From NCBI GenBank assembly GCA_963693365.1, contig CAVNZM010000007.1, forward strand, positions 11,118,640 through 11,182,639: 64,000 bases of DNA, written 5' to 3'. This document shows positions 29,742 through 42,439 of the stretch, piece by piece (position 1 is the stretch's first letter; the number at the start of each line of letters is the position of its first letter). Below the pieces are notes generated by a model, which saw nothing but the letters and a program-made list of their open reading frames with translations, was not told the origin of the DNA and ran no database searches. Made by a program: the position numbers and the translations under genes. This DNA is from Amoebidium appalachense. Lineage: Eukaryota; Ichthyosporea.

Positions 29742-30590
29742 GGTGCTGGCTGCGACACAAAAACACAGTCACAGTCCGGCAAACAAACTATGAAGCTGAG
29801 CCGAGTGGCGAAAAGGGTGTTCATGTGGCGGCCAAGGTGATCGCACAGGCCAGACCTTCGCGATGGCAATGCCGGGCCCATGTCGCACAGGCCCAGCCAA
29901 CCCGCCTGACACACGGGGTTTCCCCACCGAGGCTGATGTCAGATAAACCTGCGGCAAAATAGGGTGTAGATAATAGCTCTACTATAATAGGTTCCCGCTG
30001 GGCCTGTGTTTGTAGAGCAAACCTTTGCTGACCAGTCAGTGTATAGTTAAAAACTTAAAGGGAAAGACAGGGCGTGGGGGTGGGGGTGTTCGGTTTTGTT
30101 GGGCAGCACACGATCATTGATTGGTCGCAGGTTATTATGCAACCGCCGGTCATACGTGCATCGATATCCGCCGCAGCTACAAAAAAAATATATAGGCGCG
30201 CTACTGCTGCTACATAGCATGCAACACTGAGTAGTACCAGGCTCGTACATGGGCGTGCCACGGGCAACCCCGGTGCAGTTATCAATGCCCGGCCGACACC
30301 AGGCTGGATGCAAACCTACATCATGCATTTTGCCCACGAAGGCCGGGGCCCAGCGGTGTAGCCACACGGGCTCTTGCAGGCCCTATGTAATATTTATCTG
30401 AGCTCATGCTTCGCTGGCTGCGTGCACCACCATCGGACGATGGTGGCCGGGGGAAGCTATGGCGGGCACCGAGTGAGGCAGTGTCAGTGTGCGGGCACAG
30501 GGACGGAGGCCGCTACCTAGGATGGTGAGTTCAAGGGAGCGGAGGGTTCCGGCCGCGCCGGCGGGGGGGAGGGGGGGGAAGGGGAGAGAA

Positions 30591-30627
<37 letters not shown>

Positions 30628-31116
30628 CGCAGAAACAAGGAGACTGTGTGATTCTTCGTGCACCGCACGGCTGCAAGAGCACACCACTTTTCAGGTCGTG
30701 CCTCAAAGTTTAGGCTTCACTATAATCGGCGACTTTGCTACGCACCCGTCGTGCCTGTCCATTCGCAATTGTTCGAGTGTACACGTGTGCTATTATTACT
30801 GCCATACGCGTGTGTGGTTTGTGCTATTAATAGTAATAGTGTCATTCACATGTGTGGTGTGTGCTATACTAACACGTACTGACGTGTTGCCGCACGTGCG
30901 ACGTTATACATCTACTCAGGCGGCAAAAAAAGAAAGGAGACACCGCCTCAGTAGGTGGTAGGTGCTACTAATAGCGTCATTCACATGTGCGGTGTGTGCG
31001 ATTAATAGCGTCATTCATGTGTGGTGTGTGCTATTGATAGTGTCATTCATACGTGTGGGATGTGTGCTATTATTAGCGCCATTCCATGTGCTATTATTAG
31101 TATCATTCGTGCATGT
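29742..31116. other. Intergenic, upstream of ZNF598-like gene
   Basis: Lies between the ZNF598-like start and the stop of the lipid kinase gene; both genes run leftward. It contains a G tract (30589-30627), a set of diverged repeats of about 35 bases with the core TGTGCTATTAATAG and TGTCATTCA (30790-31110), and a MITE-like insertion at 30869-30961. The promoter of the ZNF598-like gene should be here, but no clear TATA box was found near 29741. Confidence 0.55.
30869..30961 (+). mobile_element. MITE-like element, copy 1 (93 bp)
   Basis: Begins CTAACACGTACTGACG and ends with the inverted near-match GTAGGTGGTAG, i.e. terminal inverted repeats of about 14-16 bases with a few mismatches. Inside are the palindrome CGCACGTGCG and a stem-loop (CTACTCAGGCGG against CCGCCTCAGTAG). 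It is nearly identical in inverse orientation to 42309-42430, differing mainly in the length of an A/T run. The flanks share GTGCTA, an imperfect target duplication. It sits inside a diverged 35-bp repeat. Confidence 0.7.
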
Positions 31117-33214
31117 CTATGCCACCACGTGCCCCGCTGCTGATGCCGGGGGTGCCTCCTGGGTGTTGGGCTTTGGGGGTGGTGGGCTGTGGGGGGGGGA
31201 CTGTGGCCCCTCGTCGACTGCGGCTGGGCCATGGTCGGTGGCTGTTGGCTCGTGGGAGCTGGGCAGGGTGCTGGCCGGCTGCAGGGCCAGGGCCGTGTGG
31301 GGGCTGGTGGGCCCGGCAGGCAGGTCGGGCAGCTGCAGGGCATCGGGCAGTGAGTGCGACTTGCGCAGCGGCGACGGGGAGTGTGGCTGGTGGCTGTGCG
31401 TCACGGCCCGGCGTGCCCGGCTGGCTGGGCTGGTGCTGCGCAGGGGACTGGGCAGGCGGGGGGCTGGGGCCGGGGAGTCCTTTGCTATGGACGGGGAGAA
31501 GAGCGGGTTGGCGGCCATCAGCGCATGCACCTCCTGCACGGGCAGCTGACGCATCACTGTCTGCCGGCAGAAGCGCTGGAACCGCGCAGAGTAGAACTTG
31601 GGGTTGTGCACGCTGATGTGGTCCTGCAGCAACATGCACACAGTGAGTTCCAACCCAATGACCATGCATGCACACAGTGAGTTCCAACACAGTCACCATG
31701 CATGCACACAGTGAGTTCCAACACAGTCACCATGCATGCACACAGTGAGTTCCAGCACAGTCACCATGCATGCACACAGTGAGTTCCAACCCAATCACCA
31801 TGCATGCACACAGTGAGTTCCAACACAGTCACCATGCATGCACACAGTGAGTTCCAACCCAGTCACCATGCATGCACACAGTGAGTCCCAACCCAATCAC
31901 CATGCATGCACACAGTGAGTCCCAACCCAATCACCATGCATGCACACAGTGAGTTCCAACCCAGTCACCATGCATGCACACAGTGAGTTCCAACCCAGTT
32001 ACCATGCATGCACACAGTGAGTTCCAACCCAGTTACCATGCATGCACACAGTGAGTTCCAGCCCAGTTACTATGCATGCACACAGTGAATTCCATCCCAA
32101 TAACCATGCATGCACACAGTGAGTTCCATCCCAATAACCATGCATGCACACAGTGAGTTCCAACCCAGTTACTATGTATGCGCACAGTGAGTTCCAGCCC
32201 AGTTACTATGCATGCACACAGTGAGTTCCAGCCCAGTTACTATGCATGCACACAGTGAATTCCATCCCAGTTACTATGCATGCACACAGTGAGTTCCAAC
32301 CCAATAACCATGCATGCACACAGTGAGTTCCAACCCAGTTACTATGTAAGCACACAGTGAGTTCCAACCCAGTTACTATGTATGCACACAGTGAGTTCCA
32401 GCCCAGTTACTATGCATGCACACGTTGAATTCCATCCCACTTACTATGCATGCACACAGTGAGTTCCAACCCAATAACCATGCATGCACACAGTGAGTTC
32501 CAACCCAATTACCATGCATGCACACAGTGAGTTCCAACCCAATCACTAAGCATGCACACAGTGAGCCAACGAACCCAGGCCATGTGCATGCACACAGTGT
32601 GAGCACAGCACCCCGGCCAAGTGCATGCACACAGTGAGCCCCAACCCAATCACAATGGCATGCACACAGTGAGTCCCATTACAGCGAAAATCCCAACCCC
32701 CCACCCTGCATGCACACAGTCCACTTGCATGCACACAGTGCCTTTGCATGCACACAGTGGCTTTGCATGTACACTGTGGCTTTGCAAGCACACAGTGGCT
32801 TTGCATGGACACTCTGTGTTTGCATGCACACAGTGCGTTTGCATGCACACAGTGACTTTGCATGCACACAGTGGCTTTGCATGCACACAGTGAGCACTCA
32901 CCGCCTCGTGCAGCATGGCCTTTATGTTGTGCTCGACTATCTTTCTCATTTTGTACTGCTGCAGCACGTCGATGATCCCGAGGAACAAGAGCACTGGCCG
33001 CCCGTCCTCCACAAACCCCACAATGCCCCCCCTGTGGCCCCGTCAGCCACGCGTCCTAAACCGGAACACCATGCACCACACATAACTAAACCGGAACACC
33101 ATGTACTACATATCTCACGGCACACCAATACATCCATGCAGCCTACCACGTCATACAGTCACACAGCCTCTTGCAAAAGCCACAGGAGACACAATCTTCT
33201 ATTTGTCACCCCCC

Positions 33215-33245
<31 letters not shown>

Positions 33246-34459
33246 AAAAAAAAAGAAAGACACACACCCCAAAAGCGCACCCATCACCCTGGGCGCTCTT
33301 AGATGAGACATCACACACCAACCAGTTGAGGTTGGGGACACACCGAGGCCAGGTACACACATTCCTGGAAGCCTGAAAGCACACAAACAACCAACGACAA
33401 CCTAGAGACACAAAAGAGCAATGCCAAGTGCCCATTTATTTGACTCAGGCAGGCAGACCTATGTGTGGCCTATCCACATGTGGTTGTGCTGTAATCGTCA
33501 GCGTGGCTACTTGGGTCCATTGAACGAAGAATGGAGCATATGTGCGCGTGCTATGTGTGTGTGTGAATGTGTCTGTGCATGTGTATGTGTAACCCTGTGT
33601 GTGTCTGTGTGTGTGTGTGTGTTTGCGTGAGTGAGTGAGTGAGATGAGTGAGTGAGTGAGTGTGTGTGTGTGTGTGTGTGTGTTTGTGTGTGTGTGTGAG
33701 CACGCACCCGAAGTTGATGTCCGTGGTTGTGTCTAGGGCCAGGGTGTCCATCAGGCCGAATGCGTAGCTGCTGGGGGCCTTATTCTTGCTGTGCAGCCGC
33801 AGCTGCCGTGTGCTCTCCGTGTCCAGATAGTGCACCCCTGCGGCCCAAAACACATCAATGCCCGTGCATGCTGCTCACAAGGGGTGGTGGTGCTAATGTG
33901 ATGCAACAGTAGCCATAGTGGTGTGGGTTGGGTGGGTAGGGGGCTGGGGCCTGAGGCGGGGAAGTAGATTATTGGGCAGGTGCACATGCAGACAAAGAAA
34001 GACTTCATTGTACACAGATACTGCTAGAGCACGAACGAACGCATGGACATGCAGGCTGCATGATTGGCCAACTGTAAATCTGCTCATATGCCCCCATATC
34101 CACAGGTTGGCACCAAACAGGTGCACTGTGCTATGCAAAGGTACATGCGCGCTGGTAATATGCCATAACATGCTAGTGTACGTGTGTTGGATGTATGTAT
34201 ATATATGGCCAGCCATTTCACGTGACAAGTGCACCTTCGGTGTCTATGGTGAGCTAATAAAAACGGTGGCATGTGGTTGGTGTGCGTGTGCGTGTGCGTG
34301 TGTGCTCGTGTGTGTGTGTGTATGCGCGTACAGGCACGTGTGTGCAGGCCTCTTTCCTCTCTGTCCCCCTCCCTGCCCCTCCCTCCCTCTCCCAATCTCT
34401 CTTTCTCCCTTTCTTTTGTCACCCCCCACCCCCCTTTCCCTCGGCCACTCTCCCCCTCT

Positions 34460-34510
<51 letters not shown>

Positions 34511-34532
34511 CCGCCCCAGGGGGGGCTTGGTG

Positions 34533-34565
<33 letters not shown>

Positions 34566-36123
34566 TGCGTGTCTTACTACTGAGATGGTGCACGGATGCA
34601 AGGAAACAAGGCAGTGAGGGGTGACAGGATGCGTGTGGCGGTGGTGTCCCCAAGGGAAGGGGGCAGGGGGGGGGGGGGCTTTTTTCTGTGCGCGCAAGGC
34701 TCGTGTCTCCATGCATGCAAAAGCACTTGGGCCTGTGTGCAGCACGTACCCAGCAGCAGACTGTAGTCCATGATCTTGAAGCTGGCTAGCACCTGCGCCA
34801 TACAACTCAGCACTGGCCAAGGTGCTGGGGGCCTGGGTGGGCACGTGCACACATGCATGCATCGATCCCTCCCCCTCCCCCCCCCCCCCCCCCCCTCCCC
34901 TCCCCCCCCCCTGTACCATAGTGTGTGTGTGTGTGCATAAGGCCAGTATATGGCTGTGTGGATGTGGGTGATTATGAACGCGGGGATGTGTGCGCAAGCG
35001 TGCAGACCAGTGCCTGTGCATTTGTTTTTGTGTATATGCAGGTGAATGTGGGTGTGTGGTGTGTTCATGTGTGCATGTGTGTTTGTGTGGATGCAGGATG
35101 TGGGTGTGTGGTGTGTTCATGTGTGCATGTGCAGGTGAATGCGCTCCCGTGTGCGTGTGGGTGTGTTCATATGTGCATGTACACATGTGTATTTATCTGT
35201 AAATACTGCACGTGTGCTCATGTGCTCATGTGTGCATGTGCTAAATGTGGACATATGAATGTGCTCATTTGCCCATATGTGCACGTACCCTGCAGTCCCT
35301 CTCGAGGGTGCGCATGAGTGCCTGGTACGTGTTTGCCTCCAGCCTTAGTCCCCCCGCATGCATCTCAAGAAAGTCAAGGTCCTGCAGCCCCATCAGCACA
35401 CAGCCACAGCGCACGTGCACACAGACACCATGCACCACACAAACACACACATACCTCGCTGACACACACAGATTATAGGTACACACACACCACATGGTAG
35501 GCACACATACCACACACACACAGCGTATCTGACACACACATGCATACCACACATGCACCCAAAACAACAACACACACCACTTACACATTAAAAGCACACA
35601 CGATACATAAGGACACACACAGTAGACAAGCACACACAATACAAAGGGGCACCATGTACAAGCCCTGCATACACACACACAAAACATAAGAGCACACACG
35701 GCACAAAAGCTCATACCCACACACCATGCTCACACAAAAACAGCAAGTGTACACACACAGCACACCAGCACACATCATAGTAGACACACGCTCACAACAA
35801 ATGCATAAGCACACCTTCGCACAGACTGTGTCCTGCAAGAACACACTTGTAACACACACAGAGTCATGCAACCATGCCCCCCCCCCCCCCCCCCCCCCCC
35901 TTCCCCTTCCCCCCACCCTTCCTGCCCACCTTATATGTGGGACTCTTCTTTGCTTTCTCCTTGGCTGAAGCCACTCGGCCCAGCGTAGATCCCTGCCGTG
36001 GCCCAGTTAGCCCCCCCCCCCCCCCCCCCCCCCCCCGAAAACCCCACCCCCACAACCACAACCACCACCACCACACACACAAAACCACCACTACCGATAA
36101 ACAGATCAACTACACGGCAACCC

Positions 36124-36156
<33 letters not shown>

Positions 36157-36993
36157 AGCGCCGGAGAGAAAGCCTGCACCCCTTCTGCTACACTCTCCCA
36201 TCCCACTGCCCCTAACAAACACCACTCACCACTATCTGCTAACCCCTAGCCCCCCCCCCCCCCACACACACACACACTATCCCAATCCCACCAGTCCCCT
36301 GCCCTCTCTCTCCAACGGCTCCCATCCAACCAATCCGCTCCCCTGCCAACCATGTAATCCCCGATCACGATCGAAATCCCTGCCAATCCTCCCTCCCCCC
36401 CTCCCCCTTCCCCCCCCCCCAAACAATGCACTCCCTCCAAAACCCTTCCCCTGCACCCCGTAACTAACAACCCCCCTTGAACCGTCACACCCCCTCAAGC
36501 CCCCTCCCTCCCCATCCCCGCTCCCCCTGCGCACCTTGAGATCGTATCGCTCATCAGATGCGATGTGAGAGGGCAGGATGTTGTTCATGATGGTGAAGTG
36601 GATGCTGCGGCCCATGTGTGTGCGATAGCAGTACAGCCCAAAGAACTTGGGCAGTAGCGTCTTGGTGTTCTGCGTCAGGTTCTGCACAGACACCCCCTCA
36701 GCACAGCCCCATGCACAAATCACCAGCCCACGTCCCCCCCCCCCCCCCCTTCTCCCCCCCCCCCCCCCCCCTAAAAAAAAACCCTCCGACTCATCACCCC
36801 TCCCTCCCACCATCGAACCTCTTCCATGCAAACAAATATCTATTCCCCCCCCCCCCCCCCCCCTGCATAGGAGAAGGAAAAAAGGGGCGGCACTTATCCA
36901 ACCCATCATGAATGACCAACTTCTAATATCCACCAGGCCACCACCCCTGAAATCCATTTGCAAGACCCCCCTAACATGTGCGCCACTTGTGCA

Positions 36994-37040
<47 letters not shown>

Positions 37041-38094
37041 AATACTCCTTGTGCCATCTGCAGCACACACACCTTCTGTTACCCCCCCCCCCCCCCATCC
37101 CCCCCCCCCCCCCCCCCCCCCCCGCCACCCCACACCGAAAAGCGCTTGCCACGCAACCACCATGGCTCCATAGCCCCCTCACCAGAAAGTAGCCGGGCAG
37201 CAGCTTGCGCAGGAACACGGCCTCCCTCGACTGCACGGTCTTGATGATGAAGTTGTCGTCAGGCGACAGATAGAACAGGGACCCACTGGCCCCGGGGTTG
37301 GACAGCTCCTTGAGCCGCTCATTGCACAGCGACACCTGTGCACACAGTAGTTAATGGGTGTGCACACAGTCGTTAATGGGTGTGCACACAGTAGTTAATG
37401 GGTGTGCACACAGTAGTTAATGGGTGTGCACACAGTTAGGAGTTTGCATTAGGATGAAGAGGTTGCGGGGTAAAGAAAAACGGTAGTGATAGTGTGGGGG
37501 TGCAGTGGTCTGGTGATGATGTGACGATGTGGGTGGTGGTTGTGGTGGTGGTGGTGGTGGTGGCGGCGGCACTGGCGACGGGTGTACTGTTGGTGGTGTG
37601 TCTTATGTGGCTATATGTCGTTCAAGGTGAATAGGTGGATTTTGGAGGGGTTTAAGGTGGGGGAGGGAAAGGGAAGGGGTTCACGCACCAGGAAGTCCTC
37701 CGGATTGATGCCAAAGGCCTCACGGAAGTACCTACACGCCACGTCAGACACCAAATACTGAAACCCCCCCCCCCCCCCCCAACACACACACACACCTGAA
37801 GACCTTTGGTGCATAAGTTTTGAAGGTGAAGTCTGGGTGGCGGTGTGCCGGTGTGTACACAGACCCCTCACTGCGCCCCCATGAGTCAGCACCCACACTC
37901 TTTCAACCCCCCCTGTGAACCCATAAACTCCACTCCCCCAAATACACCCTGCACGCATGCATAGTCACTACAGCACCGACCCCCCCCCCCCCCACACACA
38001 CAAGATTTTGTCATATCCGTGGCCCATGGCAACTCATAAACAAGTGACGTCATGCATAGCAGCAAATGCACCTTCTAAACCCTCCTGTCCTCCA

Positions 38095-38128
<34 letters not shown>

Positions 38129-38277
38129 GTGTGCACGTGCACACACCCCTACAGTATCATCCCCCTCCCCCCCCCACCTCGGACAATCGACGACCTCTAT
38201 CTCCTCAAAGTCTTCCATCAGTATGTCTTTGCGCTCCTTCGGGTTGATGCCCCCAATCTGCAACCATATATATCAGT

Positions 38278-38355
<78 letters not shown>

Positions 38356-38466
38356 TGTGTGTGTGTGGGCACGTGCACACAGCACACCTTTGTGTTCATG
38401 TGTGCGTTTCTCTGTGTCCAGGTGTTTGCCTGTATCCCAGTGCCTGTGTGCGTCTTTGTGCCTATG

Positions 38467-38530
<64 letters not shown>

Positions 38531-38564
38531 TGTGTCTGTGTAGGTTGTATCCTATGTCTGTGTG

Positions 38565-38601
<37 letters not shown>

Positions 38602-38981
38602 ACGGGTGAAGCACGTGTGCATTCGTATCTGTGCATATGTGTGTGCCTCTGAATCGACCTGTGTGCGTGTGTGTGTCTGTCTGTCTGCAGTGTGTGTGTG
38701 TGTGTGTGTGTGTGTCTGTATTAGTGTGCCTGTGTAGAAGTGTATTGCTTGCGTGTACATGTGCACCTATGTTCTTGCATGCCTCTGTGCACGCTTCTGT
38801 GTGGTGTGCATGGGTCTCACCCTGTGGGCCTTACCGAGTGTCTCAAACCAAACTGTATGCCTGCCATGATGTCTGATGAGTCGGCCTTCTTGTAGGTCGT
38901 CGACCCATCGGCCATCACCCTGTGCCCTTGTGGTCAGTCACCAGTTGCATGCATGCATGCTTGAGGGGGTGCATGTGTGTA

Positions 38982-39047
<66 letters not shown>

Positions 39048-39548
39048 TGTTTGAAGGGGTGCATGTGTGTGCGTGTGTGTGTGTGCGTGTGTGCATGAGG
39101 GGAGGGGGGAGGGGGGGGGGGGGGGGAAGGAGTGTTTTTTGGAAGGGGGCATTCAGGAATGCTTTTTTTCTTTTTCTTTTTCTTTCTTTTTTTTCGGGGG
39201 GGGGGGGGAGGGGGTAGGGGGGAGGGGAGGGGGGGGGGGGAGGGGGGGGGTAGAATGCAGACTACGGTACAAAGTGCAATTACACAATGAACAACACTGT
39301 ACACGACAACTGAAAAGGCAAACAGCCAAGGATGCAACATTAGCAACACGTGCAGTATGCTAAACCCTAACATTAGCAACACGTGCAGTATGCAGCATCC
39401 CCAGAGCCCAGCCTCAGGGGGCGCCGGTGGGGGTGCATACGTAATCGTAAGTGTTTGGGAGTAAGGGGACCACGGCGGGAGGGGAGGGGGGGGGGGGGGG
39501 GGGGGGGATTGTGCATCCATTGATGTTTTTTTTTTTTGGTGTGTGTGT

Positions 39549-39589
<41 letters not shown>

Positions 39590-40692
39590 TGCAGGAGCGT
39601 TGGGGGTGGCGGTAGCGGTGCGGGGTGTGGGTATATAGATGTGTTCACGTGTATGGCGGGAGTTGTTTTTTCAGGGAGAAAAAGGGGGGGGGGGGGACCG
39701 GAGTGTGTGCATCTAAGCAGTGGGGGGTGGTGGCACACGAAAACGCAAGTGACTGCAGCATGCAGGTCATACTAGATATTTGGGGCGGCTGAGCAAGCCA
39801 TGGGTGGGTGGTGCACAGGCAGGCCGGTGGCTGAAAGGGGTGGAAGGCAGCGGTAGGCGCCTTCGGGGGTAGGGGGGAGGGGGGAGGGGGGAGGGGTGTG
39901 CAAAAGCGGTACTAGGAAACATGATGCTTGGATTGAAGGTGGCCAGGAGGTGGGAGTAAAGAGGTTCAAGGGCCTGTGTGCTTGTGGTATTCGTGAGCGT
40001 GCAAGGGCTAGGGCATCGCTGAGTGCACACGTGTGTGGCCAAAAGCTTGTGTGGACTCTTTTTGGGCACAGGGCCGTGTGAAGGGGTGCGCAGTTGCACA
40101 GCTTCGGACTTTGAGCACGCAGAAAGCGGACAAGAGGTGTGTTGGTGTGTCTAATGCAGTAGTTGTGTGTGTGCTTGCCTCTGTGTGCGCGCTCATGTGT
40201 CTGTGTGTGTGTGTATGTGTGCACGAGCACACGCGCGTGCGTGCGCGTAGATTACGTGTAGTGTGTGTGTGTGTGAGTTTGTGTGTAGCATAGGGTTGCT
40301 TGTGTGTGGCATAAAGTCTGCTGCCCACCCATGTAAAACTTTGCAAGTGGCTGTGTGCCCTATGTGGCTATGTGCGTGTGCGTGTGCGTGTGCGTGTGCG
40401 TGTGCGTGTGCGTGTGCGTGTGCGGCTTTATGTGACTGTGTACGTGTGCGTGTGCGTGTGCGTACCTGCGGTGGCCCCTCTTCTCCGCCGTGCGCCTGTG
40501 CATCCTGTCTGTGTTCAGGCGGCCGCTGTCGGGCAGCGAAGTGAGGGAGCTGCGGGGGTCGTGCACCTGCAGGGGGCCTATGGCCGGGGCGCTGGCCGTG
40601 CTGGGCGCCAGGCTGGCCGTGCTGGCCCCCGTGCTCAGCGTGCTGCCCTGCGGGCTCAGCGCGCCCCCGTCGTGCCGCGCCAGCGACGCCAT
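31117..40692 (-). CDS. PIP5K: Type I phosphatidylinositol-4-phosphate 5-kinase
   Basis: Thirteen exons on the minus strand rebuild a continuous 591-residue protein: 40692-40466, 38919-38835, 38257-38178, 37870-37796, 37732-37690, 37335-37183, 36681-36535, 35992-35930, 35381-35289, 34792-34750, 33837-33708, 33031-32902 and 31623-31117. All joins use GT-AG and keep frame. The product phosphorylates PI4P to PI(4,5)P2 at membranes. Diagnostic type I features are the [15 protein letters not shown] segment before the kinase core, [16 protein letters not shown] (glycine-rich ATP loop) with FIIKTV, PGYF, the YDLKGSTLGR motif (ending near residue 276), IMDYSLLLG (about 329-337) and GIIDVLQQY (about 398-406), followed by the activation-loop flank [12 protein letters not shown]. 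The N-terminal 75 residues are Ser/Thr/Ala-rich, and the last 120 are a Ser/Pro-rich tail without a domain. No MORN repeats, unlike plant enzymes. Introns are mostly microsatellite. Start: ATG at 40692; stop: TAG at 31117. Confidence 0.93.
31630..32895. repeat. 34-bp minisatellite filling the last PIP5K intron
   Basis: About thirty copies of a unit containing CATGCATGCACACAGTGAG and TTCCAACCCAGTTAC, period mostly 34 bases. From 32700 the array changes to a shorter unit of about 21 bases (TTTGCATGCACACAGTGGC). Every unit keeps the GCATGCACACAGTG core. The array fills nearly all of the intron between exons at 31623 and 32902. Confidence 0.95.
37340..37437. repeat. Four copies of a 25-bp repeat at an intron edge
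   Basis: GTGCACACAGTAGTTAATGG with a few extra bases is repeated immediately upstream (in gene sense) of the PIP5K exon at 37335-37183. The GCACACAG of the repeat resembles the exon's own 3' splice site, which lies in the first unit. Confidence 0.8.
38281..38528. repeat. (TG)n blocks in a PIP5K intron
   Basis: Two long TG runs (38281-38348 and 38469-38528), with related sequence to 38714, occupy the intron between exons 38919-38835 and 38257-38178. Read on the gene's strand they are (CA)n just before the 3' splice site. Confidence 0.9.
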
Positions 40693-41405
40693 GGTGGGTG
40701 CCTGCGTGCGCTCACTGCATGCTGCCGCCCCACGCCCGCTGTCCCTGCTCTCCCTGCCTCTGCGCCTGTGTGCGTGGGGGCAAAAAGCTCCCTGCGGTGG
40801 AAACGTACGGTGGCTCGCCGTGCTGGCCGCATACGCTGCAAAACCCAGCTGTCTTAGCGCAAAGCAGCGCCCTTTCTCTACCAGCAAAACAGAGAACTAA
40901 AGACTCGGCACCAGCGCTAGCATGAGCTGGCGACTGACCGTCCGTGAGCGGGAGATGAGGCGCGCTGCCGTCAACAGCTGCTCAAAACTGATCGAGAGAT
41001 GGCCTGTGATTGGACATATGTCATGCCCTGCTACGGCCGCCCTGGTCACTCAACCACGGAAACCCTACTATAACCCTTTTTTTCAGAGGGCCGTGACTCA
41101 ACACGAAGGGGGACCGTGCCATGGCACACTGAGCTGACATGCTCACCTGGCACAGTGTATTCACTACGCGTGGCCCTACATGCTCACCTGGCACAGGTCA
41201 ACCTACTTTCGGGCCAGCTAAACCATAGGCCAGGCCGGGGAGTGGCCCGATTCGCCAATTTGACCGCTGTCCCCCCCTAGCTGGCTCAGCTGATGTGTGA
41301 AAGAGTCCCTCATACATAGGCCGGAACGGCTAAGTCAGTACGTGCCAGGCCCTCCTCCGGAAACTGCGGCCGGCCAGTCGCACCCCCGCAGCACGCTGGA
41401 CCCAC
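40693..41405. other. Upstream flank of PIP5K
   Basis: Unique sequence with no convincing gene. Short open frames on both strands are read-through of the PIP5K first-exon region. A repeated phrase, CATGCTCACCTGGCACA, occurs at about 41138 and 41190. No clear TATA box was seen near 40.75 kb. Confidence 0.45.
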
Positions 41406-42172
41406 GTGGCCGGCGCTGGGTGCGGTGGCGATAGCTATAGTACACTCCTGTCCCTTGAAAAAATAAGAGCTACCTCAGGAGGTAGCAGGAGGACACCTAC
41501 CTGCCCTGAAGGTACTGTACTGGACATGAGGGCTGTCGGAAACACGGTCGTTCCCAAGGAGGTCACCCTGTCCTCGGTTGCTGCGGGTGATCCAGCCCTT
41601 CTGGCGGCCCTGAAAAAAGCTTCTCTGAGCGAGGATGACCCCCTTCTGATATTCGACTGGAACCCCGACGGCGTGGCCAAGTTTCTTGCAGCCGCCGCCA
41701 CATATGTAGGTCCTCCTCCGCCATTTCCGCTTCCCAACCCCTGCACCGCCAGCGACTTCCAGCGGGGCCTTCTGGAGTACGTTCGCTCTTTGGGTCCTCC
41801 AGGCGCCCCGATTCCCATTGGGGAGGGTGGGTCTGCCGGGCACGATGGAGTCTTACAGCATGGCTCTCTGCAACCTCACTCGCTTCAGCGACCTGGGTTG
41901 GGCCCCGGGTGTCCTTGCCAACACGAACCCGCCCGCTACTCCTATCGCTACGTTGTACACGCGTCAGGCTGGTTGGCGGACGGACCAGCTGATCAAGGTT
42001 GCCCCTGCAGGCGGCATTTGGGGCTAGACGAAAGGACTGGTTTCACAGCTTCACAGGCGCCACTGGAACCGTCGCTTTCGAGAGTTTATTGGGGCATCGC
42101 TTGGTGGAGGAGTTTATTGTTCCTGCTTACACCGCCAGTGTGTCAAAATGGCCAACTTGTCGTACCACTTGA
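41406..42172 (+). pseudogene. Broken ORF of unknown origin
   Basis: Three successive open segments with coding-like composition lie in three different frames: about 41406-41830, about 41845-42024, and 42038-42172 ending in TGA. The first contains a stretch such as ALLAALKKASLSEDDPLLIF. The second is rich in Asn, Thr, Trp and Pro, and the third holds WFHSFTGATGTVAFESLLGH. Each step moves the frame by +1, as two small indels would do. It could be a relic of a transposon or viral gene or a decayed host gene. No conserved motif allowed a choice, and antisense frames look worse. A MITE-like element lies 137 bases downstream. Confidence 0.45.
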
Positions 42173-42308
42173 TTAGAGCCTTGCAGAAGTTTGGGATCGC
42201 GACTCTCTTGCTTTCTTTTGTTGAAACATAGGCAATGGACCTTATGAGAAATGGAGCTAAATACAGAGGTAGGCCGAATTTAAGAGTACGTGGATTTTGG
42301 CCCTAGCC

Positions 42309-42336
42309 CTACCACCTACTGAGGCGGTGTCTCCTT

Positions 42337-42370
<34 letters not shown>

Positions 42371-42430
42371 AAAGCCGCCTGAGTAGATGTTAAAACGTCG
42401 CACGTGCGGCAACACGTCAGTACGTGTTAG
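42309..42430 (-). mobile_element. MITE-like element, copy 2 (122 bp) with 9-bp TSD
   Basis: Inverse copy of the element at 30869. It is flanked on both sides by the exact 9-base duplication GCCCTAGCC (42300-42308 and 42431-42439). The terminal inverted repeats read CTACCACCTACTGAGG at one end and CTAACACGTACTGACG (complement) at the other. It is longer than copy 1 because its internal T run has expanded to about 28. A 9-bp (or 8-bp) duplication suits Mutator-, hAT- or related DNA transposons, but the ends do not name a superfamily. It has no coding capacity. Confidence 0.8.
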
Positions 42431-42439
42431 GCCCTAGCC

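Noticed and set aside
31630-32895. CRISPR-like array
   Set aside because: Units are tandem with no unique spacers, the locus is inside a eukaryotic intron and no cas genes exist. The same holds for 50733-51150 and 53031-53988.
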